This document shows, piece by piece, positions 27,901 to 36,064 of a stretch of 64,000 bases of DNA (position 1 is its first letter; each line of letters starts with the position of its first letter). The DNA is from Hyphomicrobiales bacterium. GTDB lineage: Bacteria; Pseudomonadota; Alphaproteobacteria; Rhizobiales; Xanthobacteraceae. The DNA lies in NCBI GenBank assembly GCA_021732215.1, contig JAKFVL010000029.1:1-64000 (forward strand), given 5' to 3'. A program made the position numbers and the translations under genes. Under the pieces are notes generated by a model. It saw only the letters and a program-made list of their open reading frames with translations. It was not told where the DNA came from and searched no databases.

Positions 27901-28916
27901 AGGGTCTTTTTCGAATTCACGATTGCCTGCCGGACGTCGATGCGCCAGATATTGACTGGAGCAATTCATTAGCTGCTCATCTTGACGTCAATAAATTAGA
28001 GCGCGCCCTGTATCATTCGTCGCGCTGGCTTGTCCCTATGGCCGCAAACCTCATCTTCCACAATTTGAATGAAGCGGCGCGGCAAGCTCTTGCGGCTCGC
28101 CTGCTTGCTGACGGCAAATCTCTTACGCTCTGGGCAGCATCAGCAATTGTTGGCGATCTAGAGAATAAATCGAAAGCAATCGAATTGCTGAACGCGCGTT
28201 TGAGGCAGCCGCTAGTACCAGGATGTGACTATGTCTTCACAGCACTCTTGGACTCTAAACCGCCAATGACAGATGGGAGTTTGGGATCAGTAGAAAACGG
28301 GCTGATGAATGGCACAGCGAAAATAGCCATAGCGGCGGCGGACATAGCGTTGATGTGGGCACCGAGCCGTGATGAGAGACTCCTGAAATTGTTGATACTC
28401 GCTTACCAGCACTGGCAAAAACAAGAGGAGCCCTATCCGACGCGCGGCGGCACTGTGCCGGATAGCCCGCGCGAGAAGCTGCTTCTCGCGTTGCTGGGTA
28501 TTCACGATCCCGAAAATGCAGAGCTTTTTGAGTATGCAACGGACACGCGGTCCGATGTTAGTAAGGTCGGAACTGACGCACTGATGAAACGCCTGAGCGA
28601 GTCGATTGAGACTCGTCAACAGTTGATTGCTCAGGTTTCAAGCGGAAAACTTCCCACTGAGTTATTATCGCGAGCGCTTCGGGACAAGATTTCATTCGGC
28701 GGCGGCGAAATAAGGAGCATCCTCGGGTTGCTTGACTCTGCCGACCCAAGGGCTCGCTGGGCTGCGGTTGGCGTCTTGGAGATTTCGTATCTGCCCGGGT
28801 CTGAAATTAAAACGTATGCGACGCGCATGACAAATGACGCTGATTTGGAAGTTCGCGAGGCTGCATTTCGTGCGCTGGATGAGCAACTTTCAGCGCAGCA
28901 AAGGCTAAACAGCTAG
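24915..28916 (+). CDS. Large NACHT-type NTPase with N-terminal PD-(D/E)xK-like nuclease domain
   Basis: 1333 residues. The N-terminus begins RVQGGAAAAGGMNFQAAV and contains D65/D66 (GAGDDLHIRL) and E78-V-Q80-I-K82, the D...QxK core of Cap4/DUF4297- or Mrr-like PD-(D/E)xK nucleases. A bona fide NACHT follows: Walker A AGPGMGKTTLIKKL (G332-T339), Walker B WVLLCDGLDES (D406, D409, E410) and VTTRPIGY (about 436-443), then an NACHT-associated helical part (FIHKTLGEFSAARFF). The C-terminal half is helical and HEAT-like; the end (ADPRARWAAVGVLEI, DADLEVREAAFRALDEQ) reads as two HEAT repeats. Avs2-type antiphage proteins share this plan. Base composition is visibly more AT-rich than the core genes, suggesting transfer. 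Probably one transcript with the HNH-NTPase gene. Defence role inferred. Confidence 0.82.
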   Translation: MAKQARAKEKRVQGGAAAAGGMNFQAAVTAITMVHLLRGSSLGWLDGIAQDVPTELLVETGGAGDDLHIRLKGGRTFEVQIKRGLHTGDRLWQPLLDLSSAIHRNEIDYGIVAVSPDSSNSIRRDMARDIIRLGERRTDNIGTLAKELSKRLDAIGLPVDAVCGKIRIVVIDALDVGGASIQGARAELANICAEAAQIGDAWNRLYRDAAERIAFRGARSASSLLGVLESAGIAIKKSTEEYPALLLSRLARWVFETNKTFPIFGVSPAPSIDDAWISLNAAVRSDRNSPADLAESLKQYHDWHARYPSRDQHTFDSVTLGRFVRHAVVVAGPGMGKTTLIKKLARVYSRDAFPVLRVSLAAVAKQMKEHGRAFSDALFSLGLDGSGVSAASVQSIGFADWVLLCDGLDESVGEQDAVAQGLLSFVAGHPRCRVIVTTRPIGYRTGLLGYWRHYELAPLSDSYGEQLGGLVASIVPEAHPLHADAYAIVRSQLETSGTKSLITRSPFLLGIAASLIIRGSGLGKTKTDLYSRIFVLAEDAAKSGKDTPPAGLTVLFRFIEILGWVVIQSPLELAPKILEQCAEKLAPELGLSLLQARELSEKCLIYWQAIGLVERVHHAGDEAITFIHKTLGEFSAARFFVSLPTDKQAKLLPTLVSDEDWWEVVAFSAFLGHATPVCERLLDRHVFGPHGVSIVERLLKILSESDQPPEANIRRNILDQAFKYIESPRRPWAYLLGELIIDVARRYPNEVGPLTAPLLSSKHAWTRIIGWTCALVCGRSYYELDAMLEQFAALPITIEHGITPHYGGGVSLGGGNFSLIQHFLLVAVQTILDECSPEIADNAIQPIVGNPNLFTVGSASKIASILSATGKSYSIDSSVLDQARMLTGDDYTAAQRIAYEQMFGSVAALASSNVQQRTDRIPTDPFRDLLYLSSFLRLTNYLSMPAYDVWTWSQDYDRDAAQEVIRGVASTIGIDKEALIRDASEALEYIRSLPNEGLFRIHDCLPDVDAPDIDWSNSLAAHLDVNKLERALYHSSRWLVPMAANLIFHNLNEAARQALAARLLADGKSLTLWAASAIVGDLENKSKAIELLNARLRQPLVPGCDYVFTALLDSKPPMTDGSLGSVENGLMNGTAKIAIAAADIALMWAPSRDERLLKLLILAYQHWQKQEEPYPTRGGTVPDSPREKLLLALLGIHDPENAELFEYATDTRSDVSKVGTDALMKRLSESIETRQQLIAQVSSGKLPTELLSRALRDKISFGGGEIRSILGLLDSADPRARWAAVGVLEISYLPGSEIKTYATRMTNDADLEVREAAFRALDEQLSAQQRLNS

Positions 28917-29006
28917 ACTCCTGCTTCTAACGCATCTCGACCGATGGTATTCCTCAATTCGGTTCCATAACATTCGATCGCCGAATCCGTCTCAGGGCAG
29001 GCCTGA

Positions 29007-30530
29007 TCAGGACAGCCGTAGGGCGCGGCGCTGCTCGGCCCAGTCCAGCGGCAGCTGCTTCGGAATTGCGGCCAACGTGAACGGCAGCGGCTCGCCGGTG
29101 ACGATCCTGGCGGTCACCTCAGGCGGCAGGAACGCCAGCCGCAAATTCTGCCGCACCACTTTCGGGTGATAGTCGGCGACCTTTGCCAAATCCTCGACGC
29201 TGGCAAAAGTGCCATCGCCGAGTTGCTGGATCCAGGCGTGAGCCCGGACCAGCGCCTGCAGCAGCTTCTGGTCGACCGCCGGTGTGACGAGCTCGACCTG
29301 CGGAGGCGCGTTGAGGGCCGGCGATCGCCAAGGGGTATCGAACGCGACGGCAACGCCGTCGTCGCGTTTCGCCGCAATCGTGATGCAGTCGGTCTTAACA
29401 ACAGCCCGTTCGATCTGCGTCAGGGCATCTTCGAGCGGAATCTCCGGAGCCTTCAGGCGCCCGCGCAGCGCGCTCGCAATCGTTTCCTCCACGTCATGGG
29501 CCGCGACCCGCACAACGCTCCCAGCGTTACCCTTGCGGCCACGCAAGACCGCCGAGCTGACATAGAAGCGATAGCGCACGCCCTTCTTGACCGAGAAATT
29601 CGGGCGCATGAGATTGCCGCGGTCGTCGAATAGCTTGCCCTGCAAGGGCGCACCGCTGGCCATTTGCTTGGTGCGATGCGCAGTTTGATTCTCCGCGATC
29701 GTCTTTTGAGCTGCCTCAAACGTTCGGCGATCAATGACGGCTTCGTGCTCGCCATCATACCATTTGCCGCCGTGACTGGTTTCGCCGAGGTAGATGCGGT
29801 TCTTGAGCAAATGGGCCAGAGGACCATAGGTGAACGGAATCCCGCCTTGGTACTTCGCCTCTTTCGCGTCACGCCGTTTGCTGACAATCTTGCGTCGGTT
29901 AAGTTCGGTCGCGACTGCGTTGAACGATCTATGGTCGAGAAACAGCTTGAAGATTGCTTTGACGATCTCTGCTTCCTTTGCGTTGATCACGAGCTTTTTA
30001 TCCTTGACGTCATAGCCGAGCGGAATTGTGCCTCCGGTCCATTTGCCCTTGCGTCGGGATGCGGCAACTTTGTCGCGAACCCGCTCGGACGACAGCTCAC
30101 GCTCGAACTGTGCAAAGGACAACAGCACGTTGAGTGTTAGCCGCCCCATTGACGACGTGGTATTGAACTGCTGCGTGACGGCGACAAAGGAGATCGAGCG
30201 CGCGTCGAACGTTTCGACGAGCTTGGCAAAGTCGGCTAGCGAGCGGGTCAGCCGATCTATCTTGTACACGACGATCACATTGACCGAGCCAGCCTCGACA
30301 TCGGCCAGGAGATCCTTGAGGGCGGGGCGGTCGAGATTGCCGCCGGAGTAAGCCGGATCGTCGTAATGCTTCCGGACGACCTGCCAGCCTTGCGAGGCCT
30401 GGCTCTTGATATAGGCCTCACAGGCTTCACGCTGCGCATCCAGCGAGTTGAATTCGAGATCGAGGCCGTGCTCGGTGGATTTGCGGGTGTAGATCGCGCA
30501 GCGAATTGTCTTCGGTTCTTTAGTCGCCAT
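29007..30530 (-). CDS. Serine site-specific recombinase (large resolvase family)
   Basis: About 507 residues. The N-terminal resolvase domain has the nucleophile motif CAIYTRKSTEHG (Ser about residue 16) and YDDPAYSGGNLDRPALKDLL, VVYKIDRLTRSLADFAKLVE and FAQFERELSSERVRDK; the central Recombinase domain includes GTIPLGYDVKDKKLVINAKEAEIVKAIFKLF. The usual cysteine zinc ribbon is not visible. It may move the island or act as a cryptic phage integrase. The frame continues 27 bp upstream, but [11 protein letters not shown] is the likely start, overlapping the DUF2924 stop by about 11 bp. It converges on the NTPase pair with 90 bp between. Confidence 0.9.
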   Translation of the reverse strand: MATKEPKTIRCAIYTRKSTEHGLDLEFNSLDAQREACEAYIKSQASQGWQVVRKHYDDPAYSGGNLDRPALKDLLADVEAGSVNVIVVYKIDRLTRSLADFAKLVETFDARSISFVAVTQQFNTTSSMGRLTLNVLLSFAQFERELSSERVRDKVAASRRKGKWTGGTIPLGYDVKDKKLVINAKEAEIVKAIFKLFLDHRSFNAVATELNRRKIVSKRRDAKEAKYQGGIPFTYGPLAHLLKNRIYLGETSHGGKWYDGEHEAVIDRRTFEAAQKTIAENQTAHRTKQMASGAPLQGKLFDDRGNLMRPNFSVKKGVRYRFYVSSAVLRGRKGNAGSVVRVAAHDVEETIASALRGRLKAPEIPLEDALTQIERAVVKTDCITIAAKRDDGVAVAFDTPWRSPALNAPPQVELVTPAVDQKLLQALVRAHAWIQQLGDGTFASVEDLAKVADYHPKVVRQNLRLAFLPPEVTARIVTGEPLPFTLAAIPKQLPLDWAEQRRALRLS

Positions 30531-30984
30531 TGGTGCGTTCCAGATCGCGGAGGCCAAAGAAGCGGGGTCCGTTCCACCGCGTGCCGGTGATCAAAGTCGC
30601 GATCTCGGAGAGGCTGGTGTAGGTGCGGCCCTCATAACTGAACCCCTCCGGCGAGACCCGGACACGATAGGCGGTGCCTTTCCACGTGCGGACCAGCTCT
30701 GAGCCCGGCTTGATCCGGCGTGGCAAGGTGAGGGCCGCCTTCGGCTGGCGTTTAAAAGCCACTACAAGCTGATCTAACGTCCGTTGAGCCCCCCGCGAGA
30801 GGTCTCCGTGCTGCTTTTCCTGGAGGCGTTGGGCGATGGTCCGCCGGAGCAGGTCGGGCCCGAAGGCGGTTGGCGGCTCCGTTGCAAAAAGGAGCCGGTA
30901 CTGATCCCGCAAAACAACGATTGGCGCGGTCGCGAGCCGAGCAAGGTCGGCTTCGCTACCGCTAGGGGTTTTGGCGCGCTTCAT
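30520..30984 (-). CDS. DUF2924 protein paired with the recombinase
   Basis: 154 residues with the conserved DUF2924 C-terminal pattern [37 protein letters not shown] followed by [14 protein letters not shown]. The function is unknown; the family is almost always encoded just upstream of a serine recombinase in alphaproteobacterial mobile regions, as here, where the two genes overlap. Probably a DNA-binding accessory factor (inference). Confidence 0.85.
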   Translation of the reverse strand: MKRAKTPSGSEADLARLATAPIVVLRDQYRLLFATEPPTAFGPDLLRRTIAQRLQEKQHGDLSRGAQRTLDQLVVAFKRQPKAALTLPRRIKPGSELVRTWKGTAYRVRVSPEGFSYEGRTYTSLSEIATLITGTRWNGPRFFGLRDLERTNGD

Positions 30985-31268
30985 GCCTTGGCCGCGGCCT
31001 TCTGTATAATCCGGTAAATGCGGCTTTCACCGACAATTTCGGAGGTCAACGGCAGCTTCAGCTTCTTGCGCACCACTCCGGCCAGGAAGCCGCGAACCGA
31101 ATGCGGTTGCCAACCCGTTACATCGGCGATCTTTGCGATGGTCGTTCCGGTGGGGCGCGATAGCAGCTTCAAGACGGCGGCCTGCTTAGAGGTCGATTTT
31201 GCAGTGACGGCATTTGCGGTCACCTTCGCTCGAGTAGGGGGCGGTCGTTTGGAGGATCGGGCGTTCAT
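30981..31268 (-). CDS. DUF3489 protein (winged-helix-like)
   Basis: 95 residues. The core reads [44 protein letters not shown], a winged-helix-like DUF3489 segment, preceded by a basic N-terminal tail. It overlaps the start of the DUF2924 gene by 4 bp, giving the order DUF3489-DUF2924-recombinase, a recurrent module. The frame stays open further upstream, but [10 protein letters not shown] is the likely start. A DNA-binding role is inferred. Confidence 0.82.
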   Translation of the reverse strand: MNARSSKRPPPTRAKVTANAVTAKSTSKQAAVLKLLSRPTGTTIAKIADVTGWQPHSVRGFLAGVVRKKLKLPLTSEIVGESRIYRIIQKAAAKA

Positions 31269-31627
31269 GGAGAACCTCGTGGTTGATGCGGCAAAAGCGC
31301 CGCCACGACCACGAGCCGGCATCTAATGCCGGCTGAGGCTTTCCTGGATCGACGATCAGTCGTTGGCGATGCCCTTGAGCATCGAGGCATCGGCCTGGAG
31401 GCAACCTACCTCCTAGAACAGCTAATAGGATCGATCGATATCGTCACGGTTTCATCGATACCGCCGGCGTTGGCGCAAGCCTCCGACGCTTGGCGATCCA
31501 AACCGCTGCGGGAACTCGGTCAGGGAAGTTGATGGTGTTATCGAGTGCTTCGGCTCTCATGTCCCTCCAGATGAGGGCCACACTGACGCTCTGTTCGCGC
31601 ACGAAGTCGAGCGAATTCTGCCTGCAG
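31269..31627. other. Gene-poor spacer before the XRE gene
   Basis: No protein that I recognise is encoded here. A leftward 75-codon frame (31444-31671) overlaps the XRE 3' end by 44 bp and shows no family pattern. No strong repeat or terminator was seen. Confidence 0.4.
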
Positions 31628-31909
31628 CTACTGAGTTTCTCGGCGGTCCTTGCCGCGACTTGACGGCGCATCCTTGCCGCCGACGAACGAGGCCATCAGT
31701 TTAGATGGGTCTTGGCCGAGTGCCCGTGCAATCGTCACGAATTCGACTACATCGATGCGGCGCTGGCCGCCTTCGTACCGCGCAACGAAGGATTGGGCGC
31801 GACCGAGCTTTTTCGCCACGGCTTGCTGATTCATGCCGGCGTCGTGTCGCGCTGCAACGAGCAAGCGAAGAAGTCGCAGATGGTCTTTGGAATGAAGCGT
31901 CTTTTGCAT
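31628..31909 (-). CDS. XRE-family helix-turn-helix regulator
   Basis: 93 residues with a Cro/C1-type HTH at about 14-68: LRLLVAARHDAGMNQQAVAKKLGRAQSFVARYEGGQRRIDVVEFVTIARALGQDP. No other domain. The divergent spacer 31910-32020 holds a perfect 8-bp inverted repeat, probably its operator, so it likely controls itself and the opposite gene. Confidence 0.88.
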   Translation of the reverse strand: MQKTLHSKDHLRLLRLLVAARHDAGMNQQAVAKKLGRAQSFVARYEGGQRRIDVVEFVTIARALGQDPSKLMASFVGGKDAPSSRGKDRRETQ

Positions 31910-31957
31910 TGGCCGCCGGGCCGTAAATCGGCGGCTTTAAAATGATGCAGAAACTGT

Positions 31958-31978
31958 ATTATCTAAAAACTAGATAAT
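31958..31978. promoter_or_regulatory. Probable XRE operator in a divergent spacer
   Basis: ATTATCTA (31958-31965) and TAGATAAT (31971-31978) are perfect inverted arms with an AAAAC spacer. The site lies 48 bp before the XRE start and 42 bp before the opposite gene, ideal for control of both promoters. Confidence 0.65.
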
Positions 31979-32020
31979 TCTGAGCGTCGGAGCTAAAATC
32001 GGGCAGCGATCGGAGGCTTT

Positions 32021-32596
32021 ATGCAAATTTCCAAGGAAAACATCGAATTTGGCCGACCACACGCCGGCGCGGCGAAAGTGCGTAGATCCGCTTGGCGCGT
32101 TGTAGTCGATACAACCAAAAAGACTGTAGCTTCGATAGTTGCGCTTGCACTCTTTGTTATGCTGACCGGTTTTATCTACGACTTCGGGAGCCAAATACCG
32201 GCCGGGCTTAAATCCATGAAGACTGCCTTACACAATACACAGCGCGATATTGAGTTTCGCCAAGCCAAACGAGAAGACACGTTGAGAGTCGACCAGCAAA
32301 AACCTTCCGCTCAATCGGTGCCAAGCGAACCCAAATTCACTCCTGAGCAAGAACGCGGGTTGGCAATCATGGAAGGCGCAACTGCCAATTTGCGAGCGTG
32401 CCTGCGTTCAGCGTTTGGGTTGGCTTATCAGAGCGGTGTCTATGGTCAGACGAATCTAAAAAGCTATCTTCGAAAGGTCTGCTACCCATCGTATGAAAGA
32501 GCGCACCTCGCCAGCGGGTTAGGAGACCGCGAACTGGCTGATTCTTTTTTTACACTAATTGTCGGGCAAGAAATTTCGATGGTTCTTAAGCAATAG
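32021..32596 (+). CDS. Single-pass membrane protein of unknown function
   Basis: 191 residues. One hydrophobic helix at about residues 36-56 (VASIVALALFVMLTGFIYDFG) follows a basic N-terminus, so the C-terminal 135 residues are probably periplasmic. That part is charged (TPEQERGLAIMEGATANLRACLRSAFG...) and has two cysteines. No family recognised. Divergent from the XRE gene across the operator. Confidence 0.55.
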   Translation: MQISKENIEFGRPHAGAAKVRRSAWRVVVDTTKKTVASIVALALFVMLTGFIYDFGSQIPAGLKSMKTALHNTQRDIEFRQAKREDTLRVDQQKPSAQSVPSEPKFTPEQERGLAIMEGATANLRACLRSAFGLAYQSGVYGQTNLKSYLRKVCYPSYERAHLASGLGDRELADSFFTLIVGQEISMVLKQ

Positions 32597-32683
32597 TTCC
32601 TCAGTAGCAGATTGAAGGCGATGAGTTCGCTACGAACGCTTTTGAAAATAATGCGCGACGTTGGCTCAAAGTGTTGGACGAGG

Positions 32684-33097
32684 CTAGTCTGCATCACTGT
32701 CCACTTTCTCAAGCGTTTTCATGTAAAGTTCCGTCCTCTGATCGTCGGTCATTGCCAACAGTTCAGCTTGAGTCGGGAACTTGTCTAGTTTCGCATTCTG
32801 CTTGCGCTGTTCATAACGGTCAGATCTCTCGATTTGATCTAGAACGAAATTTATCGCGGCCTTGTTGCCTGACATAGCTTGTTTGCACCAATGCAGCAGA
32901 ATCAACTCGCGAAACGGAACATTCTTCTGCTGACCATTTTGCACAATAGAATGCTTTGTTGTGAGCAGTTTACGCATCGCTTCTTCTAAAGTCCGGGACG
33001 CTTTCGGCCGACCTTTTGGATTGCCCGAGCGCCCTGGTTTAAATTGTTTTAACTTTGGCGGTCGCCCGTAACCGACTTCGTATTTTCTCTTCTGCAT
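32684..33097 (-). CDS. DUF5681 protein
   Basis: 137 residues. The N-terminal GYGRPPKLKQFKPGRSGNPKGRPK is the hallmark of DUF5681, a basic, glycine-rich segment found in phage and mobile-element proteins of alphaproteobacteria. The remainder is helical (TLEEAMRKLLTTKHSIVQNGQQKNVPFRELILLHW). It starts on the last base of the methyltransferase stop codon (1-bp overlap), so the two are translationally coupled. Role unknown; a small-terminase-like or DNA-binding function has been suggested for similar proteins by context only. Confidence 0.82.
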   Translation of the reverse strand: MQKRKYEVGYGRPPKLKQFKPGRSGNPKGRPKASRTLEEAMRKLLTTKHSIVQNGQQKNVPFRELILLHWCKQAMSGNKAAINFVLDQIERSDRYEQRKQNAKLDKFPTQAELLAMTDDQRTELYMKTLEKVDSDAD

Positions 33098-34431
33098 TAC
33101 AGCCTCCCACCAGCAGCGATTTCATCAAACGATCGCCCGTTGGCGTGCACCGCTTTAAGTCCAGTGTGATTTTGCCACCTTTGAACCGAGACATCGACGT
33201 AGCGAGGATCGAGTTCAATACCGAAGCATCGCCTATGAGTACGTTCGCATGCGATGAGCGTTGAACCGCTCCCGAGAAATGGATCGACCACAATGTTGCG
33301 CGGAACTGTGCAATCCAAAATCATGTCAGCCAGCATTTGAACCGGCTTGACGGTTGGATGCAGTGCCAAGAGATTGCCTTCGTCAGTCTTGCGGCCGTCC
33401 AGCGTTGTTGCGCCGGCAAACTCCCAGACATTTGTGCGATTTCTGCCGTGGCGACCGAGTTGAACGTTGTTTCGATGGTTAATAATGCCGTTTTGAAAAA
33501 CCGCAGCAAGCTCGTGACGGCTGCGGTAAAACGAACCCATCCCTCCGTTGGGCTTCACCCAAACACACAGATTGACAAGCTTTTCGAAACAGGAGCCGCC
33601 GGCATTCAATAATTCATTGAGATGACGCCAGTCCATGAAGACATAGTGCAGCGATCCATCGCGAGAATGCAGCTTCATATGCTTCAGAACGGTCGACAAG
33701 AATGCCTGGAATTGTTCTTGCGATAGTTCGCCCGACGCCATGACAAATTCGTCATGCTTGACCACGCCCTTGCCCGACACGTGCCCATCAATTTTGACGT
33801 TGTAGGGCGGATCTGTGATGACCGCATCTGCAACGCGTTTGCCAAGAACCAGGTGCCACGACGTTTGGTCCAGCGCAGACGCGCATAGAATCCGGTGATG
33901 GTCTAACTGCCAGACATCGCCCGGTTTGCAGATCGAATCTTTATCCCAAGTGGGCAGAATGGCGGCTTCGGCTTTTTGCTCTCGGCTACTTAACGTCGAG
34001 ATGCAAAGATCAATCTCAGAAGTAGAGAAGCCGGTAATATCCAGATCAATTTCGGGGCTGTTCGTCAAAAGCGTCTTGAATTCAATGCCAAGAACAGAGT
34101 CGTCCCATGGCGAAAGCTCTTGAAGCTTTTGCTCGGCGATCCGGTAGACAACCAATTGCTGTTCGGAGAGCCGTGTGACCCGAACGACGGGAAGATCAGG
34201 AATCTCCAAATACTGAGCAGCTAGAAACCAAATCAAGCCCGCGCAGACAACACCGTTCGCGTCGACAAGAATAGGGAGTCTAATTCCGTATTGTTCCACG
34301 AAGCGAGCAAAGCGGCGGATGTCTGCGCGCGTGTATGCCCGCTGCATCCTTGGCGGCGCTTTCAGGCCTGTTGTGGCAATTCTCTCAATACTACCGGTCT
34401 CGGTATCGATCGAGTTGTTTAGAAGCTTCAT
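33097..34431 (-). CDS. ParB-like / DNA adenine-or-cytosine (amino) methyltransferase fusion
   Basis: 444 residues. The N-terminal 100 residues resemble a ParB-type nuclease/CTPase fold (YTRADIRRFARFVEQYGIRLPILVDANGVVCAGLIWFLAAQYLEIPDLPVVRV). The C-terminal part is a beta-class amino methyltransferase: catalytic DPPYNVKIDG at about residue 200, later DPFLGSGSTLIACERTHRRCFGIELD for SAM. It should methylate an exocyclic amino group of A or C. No restriction endonuclease is adjacent, so it is an orphan methylase, as common in alphaproteobacterial prophages and islands. In these the ParB-like part is thought to help DNA binding (inference). Confidence 0.9.
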   Translation of the reverse strand: MKLLNNSIDTETGSIERIATTGLKAPPRMQRAYTRADIRRFARFVEQYGIRLPILVDANGVVCAGLIWFLAAQYLEIPDLPVVRVTRLSEQQLVVYRIAEQKLQELSPWDDSVLGIEFKTLLTNSPEIDLDITGFSTSEIDLCISTLSSREQKAEAAILPTWDKDSICKPGDVWQLDHHRILCASALDQTSWHLVLGKRVADAVITDPPYNVKIDGHVSGKGVVKHDEFVMASGELSQEQFQAFLSTVLKHMKLHSRDGSLHYVFMDWRHLNELLNAGGSCFEKLVNLCVWVKPNGGMGSFYRSRHELAAVFQNGIINHRNNVQLGRHGRNRTNVWEFAGATTLDGRKTDEGNLLALHPTVKPVQMLADMILDCTVPRNIVVDPFLGSGSTLIACERTHRRCFGIELDPRYVDVSVQRWQNHTGLKAVHANGRSFDEIAAGGRL

Positions 34432-34524
34432 CAGCGCTCTCCTCTTAGACGACGAAAGACGCTCGTCGGTGAGGAGTATTCATATGTCAGCCAGTTTCTA
34501 CCGGCTCAACTGGCAATAATCACG

Positions 34525-35136
34525 TTAGCCGATTGGTTTCTGCGCGCTGGGATGAGCGCAAATGCGTTGCAGATCGCTAAATCGAATACTGCAACGGTGT
34601 TTCCCTTGCTCATCCTCAAGTGAAAAGTCGTATCGAGCAGCGCGGAAGTCGTTCGGATCAAGTATCTCGATAACGTTAGTCGCGCCCACATGAACAAGCC
34701 GTTTACTCAATTTTCGCCACAATTGCTTATATGTTATTGGCTTAAATTCGAGGAACAAATCATTCACAAACGTGCGAACAGTTTGTTTGATTCGAAATGT
34801 TTCCTGCCTAAGCCCAAATGCTGCAAAAAAATCATCTGGCATCGAAATTGAGGGGCCAATGCGAAACGATGGCCTCCGCTGTAATTTTGAACGCTTTTTT
34901 TGAGCTGCGCGAGCAGCATATGATCGCGTTCGTTCCCAAGATCGTTCAAGAATGCTTACGTAGGACGGCTCCCAGTGCAATCGTTGAATGGGTGTAAGGT
35001 CCAATTTGCTTAGCCGGTAGCGTAGGCGTTGAAAATAACGTTCAGTTAGGTAGCTAGCTGCTGGACTGGTAACCATTCTCAGAAACGAGCTGCGCCGGAT
35101 TTGCGCATTCTTCAATGACTTTGAAAAAGCTTTCAT
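34525..35136 (-). CDS. Hypothetical island protein
   Basis: 203 residues, basic N-terminal half (many R/K, e.g. RTRSYAARAAQKKRSKLQRR), C-terminal segment with ILDPNDFRAARYDFSLEDEQGKHRCSIRFSDL. No family recognised. AT-rich codon use like the neighbouring island genes. It is the last intact gene of the island on this side. Confidence 0.45.
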   Translation of the reverse strand: MKAFSKSLKNAQIRRSSFLRMVTSPAASYLTERYFQRLRYRLSKLDLTPIQRLHWEPSYVSILERSWERTRSYAARAAQKKRSKLQRRPSFRIGPSISMPDDFFAAFGLRQETFRIKQTVRTFVNDLFLEFKPITYKQLWRKLSKRLVHVGATNVIEILDPNDFRAARYDFSLEDEQGKHRCSIRFSDLQRICAHPSAQKPIG

Positions 35137-36064
35137 TCTTGCGCTCTTATCAATATTGCCGGCCTCGAATTGAAATAGTCATTTAAAGTGTTGGAACAAG
35201 GAGTCGTTCCGTTCGCGTAATGAGGGTTTATGGAACGCGCGGTGGCGCTGCACGACTGAGAAGGAAATGTGCAAAACGGAATCCGCGCTCAATAGAGAAG
35301 ATAGATCGACACGTTGCGATTGAAGTCTTTTTGGAGGAGTCCGAGACCGCAACCGCCTCTACCTATTCCTTGAGCCAAACCGGCTCCAAGCGCTGGATTC
35401 CGAGTACGATGGTGCAAGGGTGCCGCATCATAAGAAAGCCGCCCGTCTGGAGGTGCGCGGACGGCGACTGGGGCGTTACTCTTGGGTATGAAAATCCTAC
35501 GAACTCGCGGTCCAATGGCGCGTGCGGCGAGCCGATTGCCGGCGTCAACGTCGTCTAAAATGAAAGGGTTGTGCCCAGCTGGGCTGTATTGCAGGGAAGG
35601 ACGCCCGGCTGCAGCCCTTGATTTCAGGCAATGCTGCTCCTTCGACCTTGGAATTCAGCCACAGGGCAGCCTGAACCAGGACGCCCTCTCGGTGAGAGGC
35701 ACTTTATGTCAGCTCTGGCCGGCCCCTGGCAGGCATTCCAAAGCGCGCTCGTGCGTGGCACGAGCATAAGTCGGCGATCTTCTCCCTGTTTAATCGAGCG
35801 ATCTCGTCCCGGCGCTTTATTGACATTGATCAACGCAGCGCGCGTCTTCACACGATACAGGTTCTTGAAGACTTAGATCGCCGGAGGGAATCTCTTCAGT
35901 GATAGGAGCCTGCATATTGTCATATTTTTGCCTCGCCCAAGGTTCGAGAAATGCTGCTGCGGATGTCTGCTTTCTGGAACCGAACGCGCATTCGAATGAC
36001 GTCAGCTACAATCGCAATTGGCCGAGCCGATTGATACTCGCGGAGATCATAACAGGAGAATGAA
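35137..36064. other. Gene-poor, decayed segment at the island edge
   Basis: No recognisable gene. A rightward 112-codon frame (35220-35558) shows no family pattern and is probably spurious. The stretch contains one perfect FNR/FixK-type box at 35820-35833 and leads into the monooxygenase relic, so it looks like remnant sequence between island and core. Confidence 0.5.
35820..35833. promoter_or_regulatory. FNR/FixK-type box TTGACATTGATCAA
   Basis: Matches TTGAY-N4-RTCAA with both half sites. The next downstream coding remnant on the plus strand is the monooxygenase relic at 36065. Confidence 0.55.

Noticed and set aside
19200-35200. Direct repeat of the tRNA-Gln 3' end as att site
   Set aside because: I looked for a second copy of the T-arm/acceptor sequence and did not see one; the integration site remains unproven.
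35220-35558. Rightward 112-codon frame at the island edge
   Set aside because: No family pattern, unusual composition and no ribosome binding site; kept only as part of a gene-poor region.
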